Below, piece by piece: positions 23,660 through 32,027 of a DNA stretch of 40,575 nt. Source of the stretch: Bog-793 sp035625025 (lineage in GTDB: Bacteria; Actinomycetota; Acidimicrobiia; Acidimicrobiales; Bog-793). The stretch lies in contig DASPQJ010000016.1 of NCBI GenBank assembly GCA_035625025.1, forward strand, positions 1 through 40,575. Reading direction: 5' to 3'. The stretch's first letter is position 1. Every line of letters begins with the position of its first letter. The notes beneath the pieces were generated by a model. It saw only the letters and a list, made by a program, of their open reading frames with translations. It had not been told where the DNA came from and did not search any database. Both the position numbers and the translations under genes were made by a program.

Positions 23660-24190
23660 TCAGCGCAGGCGGGCGAGCGCCTCGTTCAGTTCGAGAACAT
23701 TGATGTACGAGCTGCCCAGGAAGCCGAACTGCGGGCCGACGACCTGAGAGGCGATGAGACGCCGGACGGCGCCGACGGAGAGGTCGTTCGCCTTGGCGAC
23801 GGCAGCGGCCTGGGCGTAAGCGTCGGCGGGGCTGATGTCGGGGTCGACGCCGCTACCGGAACCGGTGACGAGGTCCGCCGTCGGGGTGATTCCCTCGCGG
23901 CGCAGCGTCGCCGCGCGCGCTGCGACGATCTTCACGAGCTTCCGCGAACGCGGTCCCCAGTTCGCCGACCCGGTCGCCGCGGGGTCGTCGGGGTCGGCGC
24001 GGCCCTGGAACCATCGGGGGCCCCGCCACTGCTGGCCGACGAGGGTCGAACCGTTCGCCGTCAACGAGCCGTTCGCCTGGTGGCTGAAGAACAGATTGCC
24101 GATGCCCGTCTCGAGCGCGGGGTAGGCGAGCCCGAGCAGTAGGAAGAAGATGATCGAGACGACGACGGCGCGACGCAGCTGGGTGAGCAT
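23660..24190 (-). CDS. kdpC: KdpC subunit of the K+-transporting ATPase
   Basis: Single-TM chaperone-like subunit of the high-affinity K+ pump. The 176-aa protein has an N-terminal TM (about 8-28), the conserved GQQWRGPRWFQGRAD motif, TGSGSGVDPDISPADAYAQ (substrate/ATP-binding part) and the C-terminal VNVLELN-like end (INVLELNEAL). ATG 24190 shares its A with the kdpB stop (TGATG). Last gene of kdpFABC. Confidence 0.96.
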   Translation of the reverse strand: MLTQLRRAVVVSIIFFLLLGLAYPALETGIGNLFFSHQANGSLTANGSTLVGQQWRGPRWFQGRADPDDPAATGSANWGPRSRKLVKIVAARAATLRREGITPTADLVTGSGSGVDPDISPADAYAQAAAVAKANDLSVGAVRRLIASQVVGPQFGFLGSSYINVLELNEALARLR

Positions 24191-26247
24191 CAGTAACCGC
24201 CCGTCACCGTGAGGATGAGGTCGATGAGCTTGATCCCGATGAACGGCAGGATCACGCCCCCGACGCCGAAGATCCAGACGTTGCGCCGGAGGATCGCCGA
24301 CGCGCTCATCGCGCGGAACCGAACGCCGCGCAGCGCGAGAGGGATCAACGCGACGATGATGAGCGCGTTGAAGATCACCGCGGAGAGCACCGCGCTGCTC
24401 GCGCTGTGCAGGTGCATGATGTTGAGCCGGTTGAGTGCCGGGTAGGTCGCGACGAACAGCGCGGGGATGATCGCGAAGTACTTGGCGACGTCGTTGGCGA
24501 TCGAGAATGTCGTCAACGCCCCCCGTGTGATGAGGAGCTGCTTGCCGATCTCGACGATGTCGATGAGCTTGGTCGGGTTCGAGTCGAGGTCGACCATGTT
24601 CCCGGCTTCCTTCGCGGCCGAGGTCCCCGTGTTCATCGCCACCCCGACATCGGCCTGGGCGAGGGCGGGCGCGTCGTTCGTCCCGTCGCCGGTCATCGCG
24701 ACGAGCTTCCCGTCCTCCTGTTCGGCGCGGATGAGCGCCATCTTGCGTTCGGGGGTGGCCTCGGCCAGGTAGTCGTCGACACCGGCCTCGGCCGCGATCG
24801 CGGCCGCGGTGAGTGGGTTGTCTCCGGTGATCATCACGGTCCGGATGCCCATCGTCCGCATCGCGGCGAACCGCTCCCGGATCCCTTCTTTCACGATGTC
24901 CTTCAGCTCGATGACGCCGAGGACCGCCGGCCCCTCGGCGACGACGAGGGGTGTCGAGCCGGCCCGGGCGACCCGTTCGACAATGCCGTCGAGCTCAGGG
25001 GGCACGATCCCGCCCTTGGTGGCGACCCACTGCCGGATGGCGTCGGCGGCGCCCTTGCGAATCTCGCGCCCGGAAACGTCGAGGCCCGACATGCGGGTGG
25101 TCGCCGAGAAGGGGATGAACTCGTGGTGGCCGAGGACCTGCTCGCGGATGTTGAAGCGCTCCTTGGCGAGCACGACGATCGAGCGACCCTCGGGCGTTTC
25201 GTCCGCGAGCGAGGCGAGCTGGGCCGCCTCGGCGACGTCTCGCTCGCTATGTCCGCCGACGGGCGAGAAGGAGGAGGCCATCCGATTGCCGAGGGTGATC
25301 GTGCCCGTCTTGTCGAGCAGGAGTGTCTGGACGTCGCCCGCCGCCTCGACGGACCGACCGCTCATCGCCAAGACGTTGCGCTGTACGAGCCGGTCCATTC
25401 CGGCGATGCCGATCGCCGAGAGGAGCGCCCCGATAGTTGTCGGGATGAGACAGACGAGCAGCGCGACAAGGACGACGACGGAGACAGCGGCACCCGAGTA
25501 GTGACCGAACGGTTCGAGCACGACGACGACCGGGAGGAAGATGAGCGTGAGGGCCGCGAGAAGGATCGTCAGCGCGATTTCGTTCGGCGTCTTCTGACGG
25601 CTCGCGCCCTCGACCAGGCCGATCATCCGGTCGAGGAAGGTGTGGCCGCGCTCGGCCGTGATCCGCACCAGGATTCGGTCGGAGAGCACTCTCGTCCCGC
25701 CGGTGCAGGCTGATCGGTCACCGCCCGACTCGCGAATGACCGGGGCGGACTCACCGGTGATCGCCGACTCGTCGACCGAGGCAACGCCTTCGATGATCTC
25801 GCCATCGGACGGGATGATGTCACCGGCCTCGCAGACGACGACGTCGCCGTTGGTGAGCTCCGCGGCGGCGACGCGTGTCTCCGTGCCGTCCGGGCCGACG
25901 AGACGGGCCTCGGTATCGGCGCGCATCCGGCGCAACGTGTCGGCCTGCGCTTTGCCGCGGCCCTCGGCGACGGCCTCGGCGAAGTTGGCGAACAGAACCG
26001 TCAAGAAGAGCCAGATCGTCACCGACCAGGTGAAGATCCCGGGGTGGGCGATCGACTCGATGAGCGTGATGACCGCGCCGACGAGGACGACGAACATGAC
26101 GGGGTTGCGGATCTCGATCCTCGGGTCGAGCTTCTTTGCGGCGTCGATCGCGGCCCGGCCGAGGATCTCCCGATCGAAGAGTCCCCGTTTCTCGGCCACG
26201 CCGTGCGTGCTCGGGCGGACGTCCGGCACGACCGTCTCCGGCGACAT
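24190..26247 (-). CDS. kdpB: KdpB, P-type ATPase subunit of the K+ pump
   Basis: Catalytic subunit that hydrolyses ATP and drives K+ through KdpA. 685 aa, full length: TGES actuator motif (164-167), phosphorylation Asp312 in DKTGT, TGDNPLTAAAIAAEAGVDDYLAEATPE and MTGDGTNDAPALAQADVGVAMNTGT hinge, plus TM helices at both ends. ATG shares one base with the kdpA stop (TGATG). All functional residues I can check are present. Confidence 0.98.
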   Translation of the reverse strand: MSPETVVPDVRPSTHGVAEKRGLFDREILGRAAIDAAKKLDPRIEIRNPVMFVVLVGAVITLIESIAHPGIFTWSVTIWLFLTVLFANFAEAVAEGRGKAQADTLRRMRADTEARLVGPDGTETRVAAAELTNGDVVVCEAGDIIPSDGEIIEGVASVDESAITGESAPVIRESGGDRSACTGGTRVLSDRILVRITAERGHTFLDRMIGLVEGASRQKTPNEIALTILLAALTLIFLPVVVVLEPFGHYSGAAVSVVVLVALLVCLIPTTIGALLSAIGIAGMDRLVQRNVLAMSGRSVEAAGDVQTLLLDKTGTITLGNRMASSFSPVGGHSERDVAEAAQLASLADETPEGRSIVVLAKERFNIREQVLGHHEFIPFSATTRMSGLDVSGREIRKGAADAIRQWVATKGGIVPPELDGIVERVARAGSTPLVVAEGPAVLGVIELKDIVKEGIRERFAAMRTMGIRTVMITGDNPLTAAAIAAEAGVDDYLAEATPERKMALIRAEQEDGKLVAMTGDGTNDAPALAQADVGVAMNTGTSAAKEAGNMVDLDSNPTKLIDIVEIGKQLLITRGALTTFSIANDVAKYFAIIPALFVATYPALNRLNIMHLHSASSAVLSAVIFNALIIVALIPLALRGVRFRAMSASAILRRNVWIFGVGGVILPFIGIKLIDLILTVTGGY

Positions 26248-27938
26248 CAGAAGAACCTCCGGCTGAGTAGTTGCTCGACTAGGGGTCCGAGCGAGACGGC
26301 CGGAAAGAAGGTGAGCGCGCCGACGATGAGGATCACCCCGAGGAGGAGGCCGGTGAATAGCGGCGTGTCGGTCTTAAACGTGCCCGCCGAGGCGGGAACG
26401 ATCGGCTTTGTGGCGAGGGCGCCCGCCAGAGCGAGGCATGGGATCATGATGGCGAACCGACCGAGGAGCATCGCGACCCCACCGGTCACGTTGTAAAAGG
26501 TCGTCGCGCCATTGAGGCCCGCGAACGCCGAGCCGTTGTTGTTCGTCATCGACGTGAAGGCGTAGAGGATCTCCGTAAAACCGTGCGGGCCCGCGTTGAG
26601 CGGTCCGGCGCGTCCCGCCGCGACCGACACCGCGATACCGGCGAGAACGAGGACGACGATCGGCATGATGAGCACGCCGAAGGCGGCGAGTTTGACCTCC
26701 TTGGCCTGAATCTTCTTACCCAGGTACTCCGGGGTGCGACCGACCATGAGGCCGCCGAGGAAGACGGTGATGATCGCGAAGAGGAGGATCGTGTACAGAC
26801 CGCTCCCCGTTCCGCCCGGGCTGATCTCGCCGAGCATCATTCCGGTGAGCAGGGCAAAACCCCCGATCGGCGTGTAGGAGTCGTTCGCCGAGTCGGCGGA
26901 TCCCGTCGAGGTCTGGGTGGACGCGATCTCATAAAAGACCGAATCGGCCACGCCGAACCGGACCTCTTTGCCCTCGACGTTCCCGCCTGGCTGGTACGTG
27001 ACGCCGCCTCTGGCGACAGCCGGGTTGGTGCCGTGCTCGGCGATCTCGCCCATCGCGACCCACGCGCCGAACAGGATCACCATTGCCGCGAGGACGGCGA
27101 AGCCCTGCCGGAAACTGCCCACCATCTTGCCGAAGGTGTAGGTGAGCGCGAAGGGAATGGAGAGGAGCAGCACGAACGACAAGAAGTTCGTCAAGCCCGT
27201 CGGGTTCTCGAAGGGGTCGGCGCCGTTGGCGTTGTAGGTTCCGCCGCCGTTCGTCCCGAGCTGTTTGATGACCTCTTGGGAGCCGAACGGTCCGCGGGGG
27301 ATGAGCTGGGCCACGCTGTTCAAGGAGTCGTGGATCGTCACCGGCCCCGCGAACGTCTGGATGGCACCCTGCCCGATGAAGATGACGGCGGCGACGAGGG
27401 AGATCGGCAGCAGGATGTAAAGGACGCCCCGCACGAGGTCGACCCAGAAGTTGCCGATCGTCGCCGAACCGTGGCGGGCGAACCCGCGGACGAGTGCGAT
27501 CGCGACGGCGATCCCGACCGAGGCCGAGGCGAAGTTCTGCACGGCCAGGGCACCCATCTGCGAGAGGTAGGACATCGTCGATTCGCCCGAGTAGTTCTGC
27601 CAGTTCGTGTTGGTGACGAACGAGATCGCTGTGTTCCAACCCAGCGCCGGGCCGACCGCTCCGAGGTGCTGCGGATTGAGCGGGAGCGATCCCTGGAGCC
27701 GGATCATCCCGTAGACGACCAGGATCGCGACGGAGGAATAAATGACGAGCGCCCCGGCGTACCGTTGCCAGCTCTGCTCGACCTCGGGGTCGATCCCGAC
27801 CAACCGGTAGATGGGTCCTTCGACGAAGGCGAGGTAGCGCACGCGTCCTTCGTAGACGGCGGCCATGTACGAGCCGAGGAAGCGCCAGATCAGGATCATG
27901 ATCGCCGTGAAGACGACGATCATCCACGTCAGATCCAC
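26247..27938 (-). CDS. kdpA: KdpA, K+-binding channel-like subunit
   Basis: Membrane subunit that forms the K+ filter. 563 aa with about ten TM helices. Filter-like segments are intact: TNTNWQNYSGE, GTNGGGTYNANGADPFENP and SMTNNNGSAFAGLN. The GTG start (27938) overlaps the kdpF stop by one base (TAGTG), and the stop overlaps kdpB. Pump of high-affinity K+ uptake in the cytoplasmic membrane. Confidence 0.98.
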   Translation of the reverse strand: MDLTWMIVVFTAIMILIWRFLGSYMAAVYEGRVRYLAFVEGPIYRLVGIDPEVEQSWQRYAGALVIYSSVAILVVYGMIRLQGSLPLNPQHLGAVGPALGWNTAISFVTNTNWQNYSGESTMSYLSQMGALAVQNFASASVGIAVAIALVRGFARHGSATIGNFWVDLVRGVLYILLPISLVAAVIFIGQGAIQTFAGPVTIHDSLNSVAQLIPRGPFGSQEVIKQLGTNGGGTYNANGADPFENPTGLTNFLSFVLLLSIPFALTYTFGKMVGSFRQGFAVLAAMVILFGAWVAMGEIAEHGTNPAVARGGVTYQPGGNVEGKEVRFGVADSVFYEIASTQTSTGSADSANDSYTPIGGFALLTGMMLGEISPGGTGSGLYTILLFAIITVFLGGLMVGRTPEYLGKKIQAKEVKLAAFGVLIMPIVVLVLAGIAVSVAAGRAGPLNAGPHGFTEILYAFTSMTNNNGSAFAGLNGATTFYNVTGGVAMLLGRFAIMIPCLALAGALATKPIVPASAGTFKTDTPLFTGLLLGVILIVGALTFFPAVSLGPLVEQLLSRRFF

Positions 27939-28027
27939 TAGAAGCGCTCCGGCCGGAACATCGCGAAGCCGAGATAGATGAACATGACGATCGACACCGC
28001 GAGAAGAACGCCTTGTACGGCGGTCAT
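27938..28027 (-). CDS. kdpF: KdpF, 29-aa stabilising peptide
   Basis: A 29-residue single-TM peptide starting MTAVQGVLLAVSIVMF and ending RPERF, which is the KdpF signature. KdpF stabilises the KdpABC complex in the membrane. It starts with ATG at 28027, overlapping the stop of the preceding micropeptide as ATGA, and its stop overlaps the kdpA start. Short enough to be missed by routine gene finding. Confidence 0.9.
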   Translation of the reverse strand: MTAVQGVLLAVSIVMFIYLGFAMFRPERF

Positions 28028-28107
28028 GCGCGTTCGAACGTCCAGATCAACCCGAACATGACGGCGGCGAAGATGACCACTCCGAGCACCGCGAGGAAGT
28101 CAGCCAC
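28024..28107 (-). CDS. second single-TM micropeptide heading the kdp operon
   Basis: A 27-residue ORF (GTG 28107) reading MADFLAVLGVVIFAAVMF and ending WTFERA: one hydrophobic helix of about 20 residues with a charged tail. It overlaps kdpF by the ATGA arrangement seen throughout the operon, which argues that it is translated. It resembles KdpF in size and topology but lacks the RPERF end. I recall comparable small ORFs before kdpF in some actinobacteria, without a known role. No Shine-Dalgarno precedes the GTG. Confidence 0.65.
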   Translation of the reverse strand: MADFLAVLGVVIFAAVMFGLIWTFERA

Positions 28108-28132
28108 GGAGAAACACTCTGTCGGCGATCGC

Positions 28133-28180
28133 GTCAAGAAAGTGTCAAACCTGGACGCTTTGACATCAAGAATCCGTCAA
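28133..28180 (-). promoter_or_regulatory. four phased TTGAC repeats, candidate KdpE sites
   Basis: On the plus strand GTCAA begins at 28133, 28144 and 28176, and ATCAA at 28165, giving spacings of 11, 21 and 11 bp, i.e. all on one face of the helix. Paired direct repeats about one turn apart are the usual form of OmpR-family sites. They lie 26-73 bp upstream of the first kdp micropeptide. The TTGACA/TTGACG units could also act as a -35 box, but no matching -10 is clear. Confidence 0.55.
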
Positions 28181-28247
28181 CGTCGTCCATCCTGGCGGCG
28201 CGGCGCTCACGAGGCGGGGCTTTTCCGTTCGCTCGCGGGCCCGTCCG

Positions 28248-28253
28248 TATGCT
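28248..28253 (+). promoter_or_regulatory. -10 box of lipoprotein gene (leaderless)
   Basis: TATGCT, 6 nt before the ATG at 28260, with no ribosome site. It predicts a leaderless mRNA. Confidence 0.5.
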
Positions 28254-28259
28254 GGTGGG

Positions 28260-28850
28260 ATGCCGTCGCAGTACGTACTCGAGCCGACGTCATCCGCGGA
28301 GCGAGTGGCGCGCTCGCCACTTTGTCGCCACCGCCGGCATACCCGACCGATCGCGGGGGTTGCTTTCGCCGCGGGCCTCGGGCTCGTCGCGTCGGCGTGC
28401 GGGGGGTCGAACGGCCCGGCGAGTCGCGGCCCGTACCCGGCGTCGCTGCCGAGCGCGTCCACCCTCTGTCCAACGCTCGCCGAGGTCGACTACTACGTGC
28501 CCGTGCCCCCTTCAGCTGCTTCAGACATCGTGGAACAGTCGACGACCGTCGGAGCGCGATCGACGGTGCGCTGCGTCTACGGAGATCCGGATCGTGAGCC
28601 GCGGCACTCCACGTCCGTGACCTTTGTGCTCCGACCGAGCGCAACCGACACCCGGCCCCGCGGTGTGATCGCGACGAGGATCAAGCACGTCGGGATGTGG
28701 ATGGTCGGCTACCGCCAGCGGGGACTGAACTCGGTGGTCGTCCACCAAGGAGGAGTCGACGTCATCGTCACTTCGGCGGTGCCCCGTCCCGCGCTCGTGG
28801 GGTTCGCCGAAGAGGAGCTGTCGCGGGTCCCCGAGGCGGATCGGGCGTGA
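28260..28850 (+). CDS. putative lipoprotein
   Basis: A 196-aa secreted lipoprotein candidate: a long basic N-region (RHRRHTRP, 23-30), hydrophobic core GVAFAAGLGL and lipobox VASAC with Cys47, then GGSNGP. The mature part has two further Cys (in STLCPTLAEV and VRCVYGD) that could form a disulfide. I recognise no domain. ATG 28260 follows TATGCT at leaderless spacing. It is divergent from the kdp operon, so the phased repeats between them might also affect it; no functional link is proven. Confidence 0.7.
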   Translation: MPSQYVLEPTSSAERVARSPLCRHRRHTRPIAGVAFAAGLGLVASACGGSNGPASRGPYPASLPSASTLCPTLAEVDYYVPVPPSAASDIVEQSTTVGARSTVRCVYGDPDREPRHSTSVTFVLRPSATDTRPRGVIATRIKHVGMWMVGYRQRGLNSVVVHQGGVDVIVTSAVPRPALVGFAEEELSRVPEADRA

Positions 28851-28894
28851 AGGCGTCCAAGCGATGCGACCCGTGATGAGCCCCGCCCCAGACG

Positions 28895-28966
28895 CGCCCT
28901 CGGCGGGATTCGAACCCACGCGCCCGGCTCCGGAGGCCGGTGCTCTATCCCCTGAGCTACGAGGGC
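28895..28966 (-). tRNA. tRNA-Arg (anticodon CCG)
   Basis: A 72-nt cloverleaf on the minus strand: acceptor GCCCTCG/CGAGGGC, D-arm GCTCAGGGGATAGAGC, anticodon loop CTCCGGA (anticodon CCG, reads CGG), T-loop TTCGAAT, discriminator G. The 3' CCA is not encoded. It lies 103 bp from argS, in divergent orientation. Confidence 0.95.
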
Positions 28967-29069
28967 TTGGACCGTGCCGGCCGTGTCCCGTGGCGCACCG
29001 TCTGAGCACGTCGCCCGGCACGGCTTTCCGAATGCATGGTAGCCGCCCGCCCACCGGGGGCCACACGCC

Positions 29070-30680
29070 ATGACGAGCAGCGAATTGATCGTCGACGGGA
29101 TCGTGCGCGGATTACGGGCCGCCGGCATCGCCGTCGAGCCGGACGAGGTGTCGCTCGAGCGCCCGCAGCGACCCGAGTACGGCGACCTGTCCTCCAACGT
29201 CGCGTTCGTCGTCGCGGGGCGCGCTGGTCGCGCCCCCCGCGTGGTCGCCGCGGACCTCGTGCACCGCCTCGCGGCCTTTGACCTGCCCCACGTCGAGGCC
29301 GTGGAGGTAGCCGGGCCCGGGTTCGTCAATTTGCGCGTCCGGCCGTCGTACTTCCACGAGGCGCTGGCGACCGTCCTCGCAACGGGGTCGGAGGGCTACG
29401 CGCGCCCCGACATCGGCAGGGGCGAACGGGTGCAGGTCGAATTCGTGTCCGCCAATCCGACCGGGCCGCTCCACGTCGGCAACGGCTGGTTCGCTTCGTT
29501 CGGCGATGCTCTGGCGGGCCTGTTGGAGCGGTGCGGTTACGCCGTCGAACGTGAGTACTACTTGAACGACACGGGAAACCAGATCCGCCTCCTCGGTGAG
29601 AGCGTGCTCGCGCGCCGCGCCGGCACGGCACCGCCGGAGGAGGGTTACCAGGGGGCATATCTCGTCGAGCTCGCCGCCAGCTACAAAGGACCCGAAGACG
29701 CGACGGTGGCTGGTCGGTTCGCCTCAGAGACCGTCGTCGAGAACATCCGCGCGACCCTCACCCGTCTTGGCGTCGTCTACGACCAGTGGTACAGCCAGGC
29801 TTCGATCGAGGAGAGCGGCCAGGTGGAGGAGACCATCGCGACCCTTCGTGGGAAGGGGTTGGTCTACGAGAAGGACGGCGCGACGTGGTTCAAGTCGAGC
29901 GAGTACGGGGACAGTCGCGATCGCGTCCTCATCACGTCGACGGGCGAGAGGACCTACCTCGCGGGGGACATCGCTTACCACCGCGACAAGTTCCTTGTCC
30001 GGGGATTCGATCGCGTGATCGACGTCTTCGGTGCGGATCACCACGGTCAGGTACCGAGTTTGCACGCCGGAGTCGCGGCACTCGGCGTTGACCCAGGACG
30101 ACTCGAAGTCGAACTCGGCCAGCTCGTTTCGCTCGTGAGCGGGCCTATGTCGAAGCGGTCCGGCCAGTACGTGCGGCTCGACGAGCTAATCGACACCGTG
30201 GGCCCGGACGCGACACGACTACTGGCGCTGATGGGCTCCATCAACCAGGCGACGACGATCGACCTCGACGCCGTGCGTCGGCAGTCCATGGAGAACCCCG
30301 TCTACTACGTGCAGTACGCCCACGCCCGGATCGCGTCGATCGAGCGTTTCGCCGTCGAGCGGGGGGTCGCGCGCCCCGCGCTCGACGAACTCGATCTCTC
30401 GGTCCTCATCGATCCCCACGAACTCGAGCTCATCCGACGTCTCATCGACTTGCCGCGGATACTCGCAGATGCCGCGGAGGCACGTGCTCCGTACAAAGTG
30501 ACGAACTGGGTGCGTCAGCTCGCGGCGGATTTCCACGGCTTCTACCACGAGTGTCGCGTGCTCGGCGACGACGTCCCGATGCAGCTCAGCACGGCGCGTC
30601 TCGCGCTCGTCGAAGGGGTGCGGATCGGTCTGGTGATCGGCCTTGGAGTACTCGGCGTGTCCGCGCCCGAGTCGATGTGA
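29070..30680 (+). CDS. argS: arginyl-tRNA synthetase
   Basis: Charges tRNA-Arg with arginine. 536 aa, class I. The HIGH motif reads HVGN in ANPTGPLHVGNGW, and the KMSKS equivalent is MSKRSGQY; an N-terminal Add-1 domain (about 1-90) and the C-terminal anticodon-binding DALR domain (about 420-536, ending CRVLGDD...) are present. ATG 29070; only a weak purine tract precedes it. Its stop shares one base with the lysA start (TGATG), so argS and lysA are coupled, as in many actinobacteria (argS-lysA-hom-thrC order). Confidence 0.97.
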   Translation: MTSSELIVDGIVRGLRAAGIAVEPDEVSLERPQRPEYGDLSSNVAFVVAGRAGRAPRVVAADLVHRLAAFDLPHVEAVEVAGPGFVNLRVRPSYFHEALATVLATGSEGYARPDIGRGERVQVEFVSANPTGPLHVGNGWFASFGDALAGLLERCGYAVEREYYLNDTGNQIRLLGESVLARRAGTAPPEEGYQGAYLVELAASYKGPEDATVAGRFASETVVENIRATLTRLGVVYDQWYSQASIEESGQVEETIATLRGKGLVYEKDGATWFKSSEYGDSRDRVLITSTGERTYLAGDIAYHRDKFLVRGFDRVIDVFGADHHGQVPSLHAGVAALGVDPGRLEVELGQLVSLVSGPMSKRSGQYVRLDELIDTVGPDATRLLALMGSINQATTIDLDAVRRQSMENPVYYVQYAHARIASIERFAVERGVARPALDELDLSVLIDPHELELIRRLIDLPRILADAAEARAPYKVTNWVRQLAADFHGFYHECRVLGDDVPMQLSTARLALVEGVRIGLVIGLGVLGVSAPESM

Positions 30681-32008
30681 TGCCCTCGTCATCTGGCGGC
30701 GAAGCCGATCTCGGCGGCCCGCCGAGCGAGGCTCCGGTCGCACGTCACCTGTTGCCCGACACTGCCGCGCTGACGGCGTCGGGAGGTCTCGCAGTCGGAG
30801 GCGTCGACGTCGTCGCCCTCGCCGAGGAATTCGGTACGCCGCTGTTCGTCTACGACGAGGCGGCACTTCGTGCCCGCTGTCGAGAGGTTCTTAGCGCTTT
30901 CGGTCCCGGAAGCGCCTACGCGACGAAGGCCTTCCTCTGTCGCGCCATGGCCGAACTCGCGATCGGCGAGGGACTGCAGCTCGACGTGTCAACCGACGGC
31001 GAGCTCGGTGTGGCACTGGCGGCTGGTGCCGAACCCGACGACATCGTGTTCCATGGCAATAACAAGTCCGAGGGCGAGCTTGCCACCGCCGTCGGGCTCG
31101 GCGTCGGCCGGCTTGCCGTCGACTCGTTCGACGAGGTCGACCGCCTCACTCGCCTTCTAGAAGCTCGGCGACACGGTGCTCACCAGAAGATCCTCGTGCG
31201 CGTCAATCCCGGGATCGAGGCGCACACGCACGAGTTCGTCTCGACAGGTCAGGAGGACTCCAAGTTCGGGTTCTCCGTGGCTTCGGGTGCGGCGCGAGTC
31301 GCGATCAACGCACTTCGGGGTCTTCCGGGCGGCGAGGTCGTCGGCGTTCACGCGCATATCGGAAGTCAGATCCAGCGACTCACGTCATTCGAACGGCTCG
31401 CCGAAATACTCGCGCCGATCGTCCTGGCGAACGGCCTCGCTGAACTCTGCGTCGGAGGCGGGTTGGGGGTCGCCTATCTGTCGGGCGAGTCGGCTCCGAC
31501 GATCTCCGAGTGGGGGGCGACCGTACGCGCTAGCTGCGCCCGCGCCGGGTTGGGGCCGGCTGTGCGGATCACCGCCGAGCCGGGGCGTTCGGTCGTCGCC
31601 ACGGCGGCGATGACGTGCTACCGGGTCGGCACGATCAAGGAGCTCCCGGGGATTCGCAACTACGTTGCCGTCGACGGCGGCATGAGCGATAACCCGCGAC
31701 CGGTCCTATACGGGAGCGGTTACGAGGCCTTTCTTCCTCGGGCCGTGGGGGCGGAGCGTCCCTACGCGGCGAGAATTGTCGGCAAGCACTGCGAATCGGG
31801 TGACGTCGTCGTCGCCGAGGCGCGCCTGCCCCGCGACGTCGCCGTCGGCGATGTGCTCGTGACCCCGGTGACCGGCGCTTACGGATTCTCGATGGCCTCG
31901 AACTACAACCGGGTCGGGCGCCCGCCGGTCGTCTTCGTGCACGAGGGACGGGCACGACTCGTCGTGCGGCGAGAGACGGTCGAAGACCTTCTCCGCCTGG
32001 AATCCTGA
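30680..32008 (+). CDS. lysA: diaminopimelate decarboxylase
   Basis: Last step of lysine synthesis: meso-diaminopimelate to L-lysine, PLP-dependent (fold type III). 442 aa. The PLP lysine is K83 in AYATKAF; HIGSQI, ITAEPGRSVV, VDGGMSDNPRP and CESGD are the family landmarks. Start ATG 30680 overlaps the argS stop by one base. An upstream frame extension is a shadow of argS. Hom follows after 19 bp with its own leaderless promoter. Confidence 0.96.
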   Translation: MPSSSGGEADLGGPPSEAPVARHLLPDTAALTASGGLAVGGVDVVALAEEFGTPLFVYDEAALRARCREVLSAFGPGSAYATKAFLCRAMAELAIGEGLQLDVSTDGELGVALAAGAEPDDIVFHGNNKSEGELATAVGLGVGRLAVDSFDEVDRLTRLLEARRHGAHQKILVRVNPGIEAHTHEFVSTGQEDSKFGFSVASGAARVAINALRGLPGGEVVGVHAHIGSQIQRLTSFERLAEILAPIVLANGLAELCVGGGLGVAYLSGESAPTISEWGATVRASCARAGLGPAVRITAEPGRSVVATAAMTCYRVGTIKELPGIRNYVAVDGGMSDNPRPVLYGSGYEAFLPRAVGAERPYAARIVGKHCESGDVVVAEARLPRDVAVGDVLVTPVTGAYGFSMASNYNRVGRPPVVFVHEGRARLVVRRETVEDLLRLES

Positions 32009-32015
32009 AAGTCGC

Positions 32016-32021
32016 TAGATT
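32016..32021 (+). promoter_or_regulatory. -10 box of hom (leaderless promoter)
   Basis: TAGATT, 6 nt before the hom ATG at 32028. There is no ribosome site in the 19-bp gap, so hom is probably transcribed from here as a leaderless mRNA besides read-through from lysA. Confidence 0.5.
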
Positions 32022-32027
32022 AGGCCG

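Noticed and set aside
24406..25713. 435-aa plus-strand open frame
   Set aside because: Antisense to kdpB, which is a certain gene.
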